DNA of 64,000 nt, from assembly GCF_900143075.1 (NCBI RefSeq), contig NZ_FRCY01000006.1, forward strand, positions 270,939 through 334,938. Reading direction: 5' to 3'. Position numbers and translations under genes: made by a program. This document shows positions 43,268 through 51,466 of the stretch, piece by piece. The DNA is from Cyclobacterium lianum. Its GTDB lineage: Bacteria > Bacteroidota > Bacteroidia > Cytophagales > Cyclobacteriaceae. Below the pieces are notes generated by a model. That model was not told the origin of the DNA, did not search any database, and worked only from the letters and a program-made list of their open reading frames with translations. Within the stretch, counting starts at the first letter, position 1; each line of letters starts with the position of its first letter.

Positions 43268-44216
43268 AACCTATACACCAGGAGAGCAGAAAGACATTGA
43301 CGAACTGATCGGGGTAATGAAAGATTACCTGAAAAAACAGTATCCGACAGGCAGGATTCTGAGAAATTTTCACCCCAAAATGCACGGCCTGTTGAAGGCC
43401 CGATTGAGCATTCGTGAGGATATTCCGGAATCGCTGCGCGTTGGGATCTTCGATCAAGCCAAACAATACGATGCCTGGATACGACTTTCCAATGCGCCTC
43501 CCAAGGTACAATCGGACAAACCGGCCTCCGGCAGGGGGCTTGCACTAAAAATCGTGCAGGTAGAGGGGGAAATGCTGGAAGAGGACCCTTTGGGAATGCC
43601 CAGTCAAAACATATTGATGACCACCAGCCCCATATTGTCTACCTGGACCATCCGTTTGTATAAAAAAGCCATCCGAGCAGTACTGTTTGGATTCTGGGAA
43701 AGGCTGCGTTTCGCTATCCACCCGGCTCACTGGCGCAGTATTTACCTCACTTTCAAATTTGCTGCCAAACATGATAACCTGCTTTCGCAGACCTATTTCT
43801 CGGGAGGGGCATTCAGACATGGCCCGGACCATTTTGTGAAGTATGTACTGACACCTAATAATCCGGCATTGGGTTATACCATTGGCGGCCCACGCTCAGA
43901 CAACTTTCTGAAGGAGCAACTGAGGGAAGATTGCCAGAAACGGGAACATGCATTTACCCTCAATGTGCAGCTTCATAGAAACGAAAGGAAACAGCCCCTG
44001 GAAAATACCTCGAAAGTATGGGAAGCCGACCTGATCCCGGTTGCCAACCTGCATATCCCCAAGCAGGATTTTGATACTGAAGAAAGAAGAACTATGGGGG
44101 AAAACATGGAGTTTTCTCCCTGGATAGGGCTGCAGGCACATGCCCCTGTAGGTGGCATCAACAGGGCCAGGAGGAGGGTATATCAGGAGCTGGCCGCCTT
44201 CAGGAAATCACTATGA
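43260..44216 (+). CDS. catalase-family heme protein (short form)
   Basis: A 318-aa protein of the small catalase-related family, much shorter than monofunctional catalases. The distal region reads R-N-F-H-P-K-M-H-G-L-L-K-A-R-L (His42 the likely distal His), followed by G-R-G-L-A-L-K-I-V. Near the C-terminus F-S-P-W-I-G-L-Q-A-H-A-P-V-G-G-I-N-R-A-R matches the catalase-like phrase N-P-W ... H-x-P-L-G-x-x-N-R-x-R. Relatives include plant-type allene oxide synthase-like and fatty-acid peroxide enzymes, so lipid hydroperoxide chemistry is possible. Overlaps the peroxidase gene by 8 bp, strong evidence for one operon. Confidence 0.85.
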   Translation: MTETYTPGEQKDIDELIGVMKDYLKKQYPTGRILRNFHPKMHGLLKARLSIREDIPESLRVGIFDQAKQYDAWIRLSNAPPKVQSDKPASGRGLALKIVQVEGEMLEEDPLGMPSQNILMTTSPILSTWTIRLYKKAIRAVLFGFWERLRFAIHPAHWRSIYLTFKFAAKHDNLLSQTYFSGGAFRHGPDHFVKYVLTPNNPALGYTIGGPRSDNFLKEQLREDCQKREHAFTLNVQLHRNERKQPLENTSKVWEADLIPVANLHIPKQDFDTEERRTMGENMEFSPWIGLQAHAPVGGINRARRRVYQELAAFRKSL

Positions 44217-46130
44217 TTGTCGTATTCGCTCTAAGAAAGCGTTGTAAAAAGTACTGCCTCCGAAAAATTCCTGCTCCTTTTCCCAGTCCCTGAACCGCGG
44301 AAAGGCCTTTTCTACCATTGGCCGGTGCCAGGGCTCCACAGATAGGCCCCAGTGGGGAACAGCCCCCAATGCCAGCAATTCCCGCTCCAGCCGCATGAAC
44401 AAGGGATAGCTGCCAGTAACGTCCTTTACACTCACCAACTCTATCATACACATATCCGACTGGTTCATCATGGACAAATGAGCCGGGCATTTTTTTGCAA
44501 ATCGCAAAGCAAACGGCGCCGCCAGCAACTGATCATATTCCTGTGAGGCTTCGCAATTTTTGATGATCAAATCCACTGCATCAAAGACCTTTTCCAGCGG
44601 GAATCCAAACTCAATCGCATAACCATAAAATTTCAGTTCACCCAGGCCCTGATCCAGTACATTTCTGGCCAGATCCTCAAATCCTCCGCCGGCATCCTCC
44701 TTGTGATCCACCAATCTTTTAAGAGAATTATTGGTCATTCTGGGAATGGACAGGTGGTTTTTATTGAACACCCAGGGGGAAAGCCTGCCGGAAATGGCAA
44801 TGCCGGAAATGAAAGAGGAGATATAGTTTCTCTCCCTTCCCGCATGGTGGGAACCGGATTCCGATTCGCTGTAATTGCGCGTGGTGACCAGGCATTTCCT
44901 CTTTTTACCTTCTGCAGTAGCCGCCTCATGATCGCAATAAGGATTGATTAGCACCTCAAAATGCCGGTGCGCATTGATATAGGCATACATACCTTTTTCC
45001 ATCATTTCCTTTTTTACATCCTCCCAATTCCTCAAAATCCGCTCTTCGAACAGCCGGTAGTCTGGCTGTGCTTCCAGGATCATCGAAAAAACTATCCCTA
45101 CTGAGCCGATACCGACCATTACTGCATTGAACTTATCGTCGTCCTGGATCAGTGTGATGCCATGTTTTTTTACCTGCTCATCTTTCTCAAAAATATCGGG
45201 GTCGGTGATGCCGTCTGCGGGTTCTACTCTAAATATCCTTCCCCCTTTTCCCACAATGGTCATGGATTTGGCAAATGCCGATACTGGTCCTATCCCGATA
45301 CCTGAGCCATGGGTAGATGTGGCAATGGCGCCAGATATGGACTGAATGCTGGATCCGCCCTGATTGATCAAGGCCAGACCGTGGTGGCTGAGGGCCTGGA
45401 TCAGGTGCCGTATCTTTGTACCTCCGCCGGTTTCAAAAAGATAGTGGATTTCCGTTTCCTTTCGGTTACAATAATTTACCTCCACATCAAATCCATTCCG
45501 GTATTTCTCTTTGATCCATTCCCGGGCTGGCCTTTGGGTCATGTTCATGTCCTGGGTACAAACCATGTAATCCTCACATTGGGCCACGGCCGTGAGGGCA
45601 TGGCCTGACCCAACGGCACGGATTTTCCGGCCGTTTTTTTCGGCGAGCTTCACGAGTGAACAGACTTCTTCCAGTCCTTCATAGTCATAGGCCTCGCAAT
45701 GCGGTGCTGTTGGTGAAAAATCTTTGTATTCCCCGTTACCAGGTACGAAAAACTGGAGAGGCTCCGAAAAATGGTTGCCAAACCAATTGGTCCACTTCTG
45801 GCGTTTTTGCTTTTCCTTAGGAAAAAAATCTTCTTTCGTCAACTCTTTATCAAGCGACAAAATCACCCTTTCGTGGCTCTCCATGTTCCTATTGAGCCGA
45901 TTTTCTACCAGTCTGCGCACAAACCTGGGGCGGATTATAAAATTGATGACCCCCACCCAACGATTTCTTTTGATCCTCGAACAGTGGTCGGTCAATGTGT
46001 CATCCAATAGCTCTATGTGTTTGGGTACATTGTCCCGGTTAAAAATAACCTGAAACACCAGACGGGCAAGGACCCAGGAAATAATGGTATTGCCCTTTTT
46101 CCAGGATAAAAATTTGGATAAAGCTGTCAT
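44211..46130 (-). CDS. FAD-dependent oxidoreductase, aldonolactone-oxidase-like
   Basis: A 639-aa flavoprotein. After a ~120-residue N-terminal extension comes the FAD-binding type-4 (vanillyl-alcohol oxidase) fold: V-G-S-G-H-A-L-T-A-V, then G-G-G-T-K-I-R-H-L and G-G-S-S-I-Q-S-I-S-G-A-I-A-T-S-T-H-G-S-G. The C-terminal part carries P-H-W-G-L, comparable with the H-W-G of D-arabinono-1,4-lactone oxidases. Such enzymes oxidise a lactone or sugar alcohol and pass electrons to O2, giving H2O2. It converges on the catalase-like gene with a 6-bp overlap. The pairing of an H2O2 producer with peroxide consumers is suggestive but unproven. Confidence 0.85.
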   Translation of the reverse strand: MTALSKFLSWKKGNTIISWVLARLVFQVIFNRDNVPKHIELLDDTLTDHCSRIKRNRWVGVINFIIRPRFVRRLVENRLNRNMESHERVILSLDKELTKEDFFPKEKQKRQKWTNWFGNHFSEPLQFFVPGNGEYKDFSPTAPHCEAYDYEGLEEVCSLVKLAEKNGRKIRAVGSGHALTAVAQCEDYMVCTQDMNMTQRPAREWIKEKYRNGFDVEVNYCNRKETEIHYLFETGGGTKIRHLIQALSHHGLALINQGGSSIQSISGAIATSTHGSGIGIGPVSAFAKSMTIVGKGGRIFRVEPADGITDPDIFEKDEQVKKHGITLIQDDDKFNAVMVGIGSVGIVFSMILEAQPDYRLFEERILRNWEDVKKEMMEKGMYAYINAHRHFEVLINPYCDHEAATAEGKKRKCLVTTRNYSESESGSHHAGRERNYISSFISGIAISGRLSPWVFNKNHLSIPRMTNNSLKRLVDHKEDAGGGFEDLARNVLDQGLGELKFYGYAIEFGFPLEKVFDAVDLIIKNCEASQEYDQLLAAPFALRFAKKCPAHLSMMNQSDMCMIELVSVKDVTGSYPLFMRLERELLALGAVPHWGLSVEPWHRPMVEKAFPRFRDWEKEQEFFGGSTFYNAFLERIRQS

Positions 46131-46250
46131 CTAAGTTAAAGGTTTTTGTTCCAACAAGTTAGGAATATATGGGAAATTTCCGAAAAGTTTCAAAGAAATT
46201 TGGTAATCTTTTAAACTGCCTGGCTGGAAAGAATCCGGCTGATCGGGTCT

Positions 46251-46282
46251 TTTTGATTTGTTACGGGAATTGGATAGCTTTG
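46251..46282 (+). promoter_or_regulatory. Bacteroidota promoter for the TPP-riboswitch operon
   Basis: TTTTG (46251-46255), 19 bases, then TAGCTTTG (46275-46282): full -33/-7 match to the phylum consensus TTTG and TAnnTTTG. Transcription would start near 46289, a few bases before the riboswitch, exactly where expected. Confidence 0.75.
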
Positions 46283-46295
46283 CAACTGAAACAGA

Positions 46296-46373
46296 ACGCA
46301 CGGGGTGCTGGAATTTATTCCGGCTGAGATCATACCCGAAACCTGATTTGGATAATGCCAACGTAGGGATGCA
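46296..46373 (+). ncRNA. TPP riboswitch (THI element)
   Basis: All conserved parts of the thiamin pyrophosphate aptamer are present in order. They are GGGGTGCT (46302-46309), a hairpin GCTGGAAT/ATTCCGGC (46307-46324), CTGAGAT (46324-46330), ATACCC (46332-46337), then ACCTGATTTGGATAATGCC (46341-46359) and AACGTAGGGA (46360-46369). GCA (46298-46300) can pair with TGC (46370-46372) to close P1. It lies between the promoter and the methyltransferase start, with ~80 nt left for the expression platform. When TPP is abundant the operon should be off, as for known bacterial THI elements. Confidence 0.95.
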
Positions 46374-46453
46374 GGCCGGAATTCCATTTGTAATCTGTAG
46401 CGCCATTCCTCAGGCAGCCCCGCGCGCACGACACTTTTATACAATAAATTACT

Positions 46454-47176
46454 ATGGAATTGGAAAAAACCGGGGGTGAACTTATTCCCCAGACCCAACA
46501 AAACTGGCAAAACAGACCCGAATGGTTCTTCAATCGCAAACATACCGATACCTACGAGTTGTGGTATGAAGGCCGGTACAAAAGGGCAGAAATCTGGCAA
46601 AAGAAAGTCATGGAACAGTTGGTGGCCAGGGACAGCAGGATCAAAACGCTGCTGGAGTTTGGTTGTGGCACCACCCGTTTTACGCGCTGGTGGAAAGAAA
46701 TTGGCATAGAAGCTTTCGGCGGCGACATCTCGCCCCTAATGCTTTCGCAGGCAATTCACCTGTTTGAGGGAGATCTCGTAATGGCCGATTCGCACCACAT
46801 GCCTTTCAGGGACCAGAGCTTCGATGCCCTGGCCTTTATTACCACCTTTGAATACTACAAAGATCCGGTAAGGGTGATCCGTGAGGCAGCCAGGGTAGGA
46901 AAATATGGTATCGCCATGGGCATGATGAACAGAAACTCTCCCAAAGTACTGCGCAGAAGGGTTCAGCAGCTTTTCGGAAAAAACCCCTTCTATGTCACCG
47001 CCACCTTCTACACTCCACAACAATTGATAAAAATTATTCAGGAAGCCTTAAAAGGCAGGACTTACTCGATAGAATGGTCCTGTACTGGCCTGCCCAGGTG
47101 GTTTCCGGTCCAGCAATGGGGGCTGCCCTATGGCGATTTTTTCGGGCTGTATGTTCAACTTCATGATGTAACTTAA
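46454..47176 (+). CDS. class I SAM-dependent methyltransferase (TPP-riboswitch operon gene 1)
   Basis: A 240-aa methyltransferase of the Methyltransf_11 type. Motif I is L-L-E-F-G-C-G-T-T-R-F (66-76), the ribose-binding acid is in G-G-D-I-S-P (Asp91), and the adenine-side motif is M-A-D-S-H-H-M-P-F (110-118). F-D-A-L-A-F-I-T-T-F-E follows. The N-terminal W-F-F-N-R-K-H-T-D and the C-terminal L-P-R-W-F-P-V-Q-Q-W-G-L-P segments look family-specific. The methyl acceptor is unknown. As first gene under a TPP riboswitch, and with a Trm112-like protein in the same operon, it may methylate a thiamin-related molecule or a target whose methylation depends on thiamin status. Its stop is 4 bp before the next start. 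Confidence 0.9.
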   Translation: MELEKTGGELIPQTQQNWQNRPEWFFNRKHTDTYELWYEGRYKRAEIWQKKVMEQLVARDSRIKTLLEFGCGTTRFTRWWKEIGIEAFGGDISPLMLSQAIHLFEGDLVMADSHHMPFRDQSFDALAFITTFEYYKDPVRVIREAARVGKYGIAMGMMNRNSPKVLRRRVQQLFGKNPFYVTATFYTPQQLIKIIQEALKGRTYSIEWSCTGLPRWFPVQQWGLPYGDFFGLYVQLHDVT

Positions 47177-47180
47177 AATT

Positions 47181-48236
47181 ATGACAGCTTTACTCGGTAA
47201 AATAGATGAGGATTTGATTGAGCACTTTATTGCGTCAAAATGCGGGGCACACAGGGCCGAGGTCTTGGTGAAACCAGGCTTTGGAAGGGACGTATCGCTC
47301 GTACAGCTTTCAGAAAACCAGGTAATGGCCCTGTCCAGCGATCCCCTTTCACTGATACCATCCCTGGGCCTGCAGGAATCTGCCTGGCTGTCTGTGCAAC
47401 TGATGGCAAACGATATGGCCACCACCGGCTTTGCGCCACAATATGGGCAGTTTGTATTGAATCTACCTGCAGGTTTTTCCAGAGAGGCATTCCGGGAATA
47501 TTGGGAATACATCCATAACTTCTGCAAGGACATTGGAATGGCCATAACCGGTGGCCATACCGGTTTTGTCGAGGGACAAAATTCGACAATAGCCGGCGGC
47601 GGGACCTTCGTCAGCATCATTCCAGGACATCAGGCACTCACTGCAGACAAAGCCCGGCCGGGAGACCGGCTGCTGGTTACCAAAACGGCTGCCCTGTCCT
47701 CATCAGCCATATTGGCCATGAGTTTTCCGGAAACGGTACGGGATAAATTGGGGAATGAGACTTACCAAAAGGCCTGCGCCTCATTTTACGAAAGTTCATC
47801 TTTGAAAGATGGGCTGTCCGCAGTCGGTGATTTCAGCGAAAAATCCGTAACCGCCATGCACGATGTTACCGAAGGGGGTATTCTCGGAGCGATTTACGAG
47901 ATGGCCGCAGCTGCAGGATGTGGCGTGAGCCTTGCCAGGGAGCAGCTTCCCGTAGCGCCGGTCCAGGCCGGTATTTGCAAGTTCTTCGAACTGGACCCGC
48001 TGTACTGTATAGGGGCCGGCTCTATGATCATCGCCTGCCAGAAAGCTCAGGCTGATCTGGTGCAGGAACGGGTGAGGGCCCAGGGTATCGCATGCACTGC
48101 TGTAGGGGAATTGACAAATCACTCGGATGGTATGGTTCTATTGGAAAAAGATGGCAGGGCACTACCGCTGGAATACCAAAAAACCGATCCATACTGGGCC
48201 GCATTTTCGAAAGCATTCAAACAGGGATGGAAATGA
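47181..48236 (+). CDS. HypE/ThiL-like AIR-synthase-fold protein (operon gene 2)
   Basis: A 351-aa protein of the PurM/ThiL/HypE/SelD superfamily, ATP-dependent enzymes acting on phosphate, carboxamide or amide groups. Landmarks are S-S-D-P-L-S-L-I-P (Asp54), A-N-D-M-A-T-T-G (76-83), I-T-G-G-H-T-G, P-G-D-R-L-L-V-T-K, and A-M-H-D-V-T-E-G-G-I-L-G-A-I-Y-E, closer to HypE than to classic ThiL. The N-terminal G-D-D-A-A of true ThiL/HypE is changed to G-R-D-V-S (35-39). No hydrogenase genes are nearby, so a HypE role is unlikely; a thiamin-pathway kinase or ligase-like step is more consistent with the riboswitch. Confidence 0.88.
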   Translation: MTALLGKIDEDLIEHFIASKCGAHRAEVLVKPGFGRDVSLVQLSENQVMALSSDPLSLIPSLGLQESAWLSVQLMANDMATTGFAPQYGQFVLNLPAGFSREAFREYWEYIHNFCKDIGMAITGGHTGFVEGQNSTIAGGGTFVSIIPGHQALTADKARPGDRLLVTKTAALSSSAILAMSFPETVRDKLGNETYQKACASFYESSSLKDGLSAVGDFSEKSVTAMHDVTEGGILGAIYEMAAAAGCGVSLAREQLPVAPVQAGICKFFELDPLYCIGAGSMIIACQKAQADLVQERVRAQGIACTAVGELTNHSDGMVLLEKDGRALPLEYQKTDPYWAAFSKAFKQGWK

Positions 48237-48898
48237 AAAAACTAAATCTTCAACAAAGAAAGGGAATTTACCTGATTATTGATCCTTCATCCGGGCCTGA
48301 AAAGGAAATTTTCCGCCTCATGGAAGAGCTATGCCGGTATCCGCTCATGGCCTTGCAGATATGGGATCATTTCAGGCCTGATCAGGATCAAATTGGTTTT
48401 ATCCGAAAAATATGCCAGATTACCCGGCATCATCCCTTTCCCGTACTGATCAATAACCAATGGGAATGGGTAGCGGGTACCGGTCTGCACGGGGTGCATT
48501 TTGACGATCTCCCGGAAGACCTGGAAAGCATACAACAAAAATTACCGGAAAACAGCCTGCTCGGTATCACCTGCAACAATGACCTTGACTTTGTCCGAAA
48601 GGCTGAAAGAAAAGGTTTTGATTACCTGTCCTTTTGTTCGGTTTTCCCCTCCCCTACAGCCAATAGCTGCGAGCTGGTTTCCTTCGAAACCATCCGGGAG
48701 ACCCATAAAAACTGCAAGCTGCCTTTTTTTCTGGCGGGAGGAATTGACCTGCAAAATCTCTCGAAACTTGAAGACATCCCCTTCTCCGGCATAGCCGTGG
48801 TATCTGGCATCATGCAAGCCGAAAATCCCGGAAAGGCCATAGAAAACTACCTTAAAAAATTAGAAAAAATCTCCAGAAATGAAATTAACAACTATTGA
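48233..48898 (+). CDS. divergent ThiE/TenI-like thiamin phosphate synthase homologue (operon gene 3)
   Basis: A 221-aa TIM-barrel protein from the ATG overlapping the previous stop (ATGA); another ATG two codons earlier is possible, while the longer frame to 48092 only overlaps gene 2. It aligns by eye with thiamin phosphate synthase: L-Q-I-W-D near 41-45 where the family has Q-x-R-x-K, P-V-L-I-N-N (70-75), G-V-H-F-D-D (87-92), L-L-G-I-T-C-N-N, and the end A-G-G-I with V-V-S-G-I. The family motif F-P-T-x-T-K is F-P-S-P-T-A here (138-143), so the conserved Lys is missing. It may be a TenI-like non-synthase, or use a different substrate. Confidence 0.88.
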   Translation: MKKLNLQQRKGIYLIIDPSSGPEKEIFRLMEELCRYPLMALQIWDHFRPDQDQIGFIRKICQITRHHPFPVLINNQWEWVAGTGLHGVHFDDLPEDLESIQQKLPENSLLGITCNNDLDFVRKAERKGFDYLSFCSVFPSPTANSCELVSFETIRETHKNCKLPFFLAGGIDLQNLSKLEDIPFSGIAVVSGIMQAENPGKAIENYLKKLEKISRNEINNY

Positions 48899-49145
48899 TA
48901 AATTGTGTTGTCCCTTTGATCACGCTGACCTGGAATTGACCCGGATAACTGAAGACACCGGGGGAAAAATTATTGAGGGCTGGTTGTATTGTCCGGACTG
49001 TAAACGGATTTATCCCATTGTCAAGGGTATTCCTATAATGAGCCCGGATGCATACCGGGAGTTTGAAATGGAAAAGCCCCTGTTTGAAAAATGGCAAAAG
49101 CAGCTCAAGGGGAGAAAGGTGAAAAATTTCAGGCTGATTGAATGA
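48879..49145 (+). CDS. Trm112-like zinc protein (operon gene 4)
   Basis: An 88-aa protein related to Trm112/YcaR (UPF0434). It starts inside the 3' end of gene 3 (20-bp overlap), so it is translationally linked. C-C-P-F-D-H (10-15) replaces the usual C-P-x-C, and Y-C-P-D-C-K-R-I-Y-P-I-V-K-G-I-P-I-M (37-54) is canonical. Zinc may therefore be held by Cys10 or Cys11, Asp14 or His15, Cys38 and Cys41. The C-terminal helix is longer and basic (K-Q-L-K-G-R-K-V-K). Trm112 proteins activate SAM methyltransferases by forming a heterodimer, so gene 1 is the obvious partner. Confidence 0.85.
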   Translation: MKLTTIDKLCCPFDHADLELTRITEDTGGKIIEGWLYCPDCKRIYPIVKGIPIMSPDAYREFEMEKPLFEKWQKQLKGRKVKNFRLIE

Positions 49146-49379
49146 AGGGAACAGTATTGTGATCGACTTATTATCCATCTGAAGCTCCGGAGATCTCCCA
49201 TCAGGCGCCCCGAAATGTTTGGCTGAGAGCATGGACCTGTTTAGCCATCAGGATAGCGGGTTATAAAACGCATTCAGCCGGTCAAGGAGGTAATTATCCG
49301 CTGAAGCCATGAAATAATTTCTGGCTTATTCTTGTGAAATGGCTAAATTGAGAAAGTTTTCTTTTTTTAAACATCCGAT

Positions 49380-51341
49380 ATGCGCATAAAAAGACCCCGG
49401 ATCCGGCAAAAAATAATATTCACGCTGGAACGGCAATTGGTAAAGGGAGCCCATTATCAGCTATTGTTGCTGGCAGCGCTGATCGGCCTGATCTCGATTG
49501 TCGGGGGCATACTGGTGATGCCCTCAGGAGAACCTACCAGCACTTTTGGAGAATCGGTATGGTGGGCATTTTTACGGCTTAGTGATCCGGGATACCTGGG
49601 AGATGATCAGGGCAATTGGCGGAGGTTTATCTCCACGCTGATAACAGTGGCCGGATATGTAGTTTTCCTGGGCTCCCTGGTAGCAGTAATCACCACCTGG
49701 ATGAACCGGAAAATCAGGCATCTGGAACAGGGATTGACGCCAGTTACAGCCAACAACCATATCCTGATTCTGGGTTGGTCTAACCGGACCATCCATATTG
49801 CTGCTGAAATTTTCCAGTCAGTAGGTCGGATCAGGCGATTTCTGGAAAAATACGATGCCAAAAAGCTACAATTGATCATTCTCTCCGAGGAGGTTAGCTC
49901 TTTTCAGATGCAGGAGCTCAAAGACCATCCCATGATCGGCACCCGGGCCCATGAAATTGTGTTGCGCACAGGCCTGGCCATTGACCGAGAACATTTGCGC
50001 CGGGTGGATAGCCTCAATGCTTCCTGCGTCATTGTACCCAGCCTGGCCTACGGACGGAAGGAATTGATCAGTCCGGATATCGAAACCATCAAATGCCTGC
50101 TTTCATTGAATGCAGAGGCCCAGGCCCAAAACAACCAGGACCTGCCCTACGTGGTAGCAGAAATTCAGGACGAAAACAAGATCAATGCTGCCAGACGATC
50201 CTATACCGGCCCTTTGGAAGTAATAGGCAGCAATACCATCATCAGCCGCCTAATGGCCCAGAATATTCGCCACCCGGGGCTTTCAGCGGTCTACAACGAA
50301 ATCCTTTCGCAGGTAGACGACAACAACCTGTTCTCACAGGTTTTTCCGGAGTTAACCGGTCAGCCCATGGGACGCCTGAAGAGGGCGTTTACCAGGGCTG
50401 TAGTTCTGGGCATTGTTAAATCCGAAGGCGAACATTTCTCTCCTCAGTTAAACTTGCCGGATGACTATCTACTGGAAGACGATGTTCTTTTGGTGTTGCT
50501 TGCCAAAAATTCCACTGATCTGGTATGGAGAAAAGACCGGATTTCAACCGATTATGCACCGATGCCCTTTCTGGGAATGCTTCCTGTAGAAGAATTGGAA
50601 AACAGGATTAACATTCTGGTATTGGGCTGGAATGAGCATGTCCCGGCGCTGATCAGGGAATTGTGCACCTACGAGGATGAAAAATACTTCATTCGCCTGG
50701 TAGGCTTGCGCCCAATCGCCGAAAGGGAAAAGGAACTGGCTTTTCTCAGTGAAAACGGTGATCGGGTGGTAGTGGAAAATGTAGTCGCAGATTTTATCCG
50801 GGAATCTGAGATCAGGAAATTAGCAGCGGAGACTTTTGACCATATCCTTATGGTGAGCAGTGACAGGATGGAAGAGGAAGAGGAAGCCGATGCAAGGACG
50901 ATGGTGGGTTATGTACTTCTTGAAGAGGTACTGGAAAAAGCCAGTAAACGGCCGTCCGTGTTGCTGGAGCTTTCGGATCCCAGTAATGAATCCCTTATCC
51001 GGCGTTTTCAGAGTGAAGTCATCATCAGCCCTATGGTATTGAGTCATCTCCTGGCCGGTATTGCCCTACAGCGCGAACTCAACAGTATTTACAATGAACT
51101 TTTTACGGTGGGCGGCGCAGAAATCATCTTCCGTAATTTACCGGAATATGGCCTTTCGTCCGGAAAGAAACGTTTCGATGAACTTGAATCCCTGGCAAGT
51201 GCCCATGGTGAGACTATCCTGGGCGTCTACCTGGATCGTCCTGATGCGTCTGGCAATCACCTGTTGCTAAACCCCGCTAAAAGCCATGAAATCGGGCTCT
51301 CTGACAATGATCGGTTCGTGGTACTAACGACCTTTTATTGA
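49380..51341 (+). CDS. CASTOR/POLLUX-like ion channel with RCK-type domains
   Basis: A 653-aa membrane protein. Two hydrophobic helices near the N-terminus (~28-48 and ~86-110) flank a pore-like segment W-W-A-F-L-R-L-S-D-P-G-Y. The long cytoplasmic part has Rossmann-like domains starting I-L-I-L-G-W-S-N-R (~136) and I-L-V-L-G-W-N-E-H (~418). The arrangement fits the CASTOR/POLLUX-related family, ligand-gated cation channels or nucleotide-sensing K+ regulators. Length is normal. It stands 234 bp downstream of the TPP-riboswitch operon, probably as its own unit. Ion preference cannot be judged. Confidence 0.9.
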   Translation: MRIKRPRIRQKIIFTLERQLVKGAHYQLLLLAALIGLISIVGGILVMPSGEPTSTFGESVWWAFLRLSDPGYLGDDQGNWRRFISTLITVAGYVVFLGSLVAVITTWMNRKIRHLEQGLTPVTANNHILILGWSNRTIHIAAEIFQSVGRIRRFLEKYDAKKLQLIILSEEVSSFQMQELKDHPMIGTRAHEIVLRTGLAIDREHLRRVDSLNASCVIVPSLAYGRKELISPDIETIKCLLSLNAEAQAQNNQDLPYVVAEIQDENKINAARRSYTGPLEVIGSNTIISRLMAQNIRHPGLSAVYNEILSQVDDNNLFSQVFPELTGQPMGRLKRAFTRAVVLGIVKSEGEHFSPQLNLPDDYLLEDDVLLVLLAKNSTDLVWRKDRISTDYAPMPFLGMLPVEELENRINILVLGWNEHVPALIRELCTYEDEKYFIRLVGLRPIAEREKELAFLSENGDRVVVENVVADFIRESEIRKLAAETFDHILMVSSDRMEEEEEADARTMVGYVLLEEVLEKASKRPSVLLELSDPSNESLIRRFQSEVIISPMVLSHLLAGIALQRELNSIYNELFTVGGAEIIFRNLPEYGLSSGKKRFDELESLASAHGETILGVYLDRPDASGNHLLLNPAKSHEIGLSDNDRFVVLTTFY

Positions 51342-51466
51342 ATAAAACGTCTTTTTTTTTAATCCGATCAGCCAAAAATCCCTATCTCCGGATGGCGATC
51401 ATCACTTTTAACATTTTATACCCATATTGGTTACATATGGGTACCCAGTGCTCTGACGGATCCATG

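Noticed and set aside
47227..48216. Several minus-strand frames opposite the HypE/ThiL-like gene
   Set aside because: Shadows of a well-supported gene with clear family motifs on the plus strand.
47181..48236. Hydrogenase maturation (HypE) assignment for the AIR-synthase-fold gene
   Set aside because: No hydrogenase or other hyp genes in the window, and a TPP riboswitch controls the operon; the fold is shared by several enzyme families.
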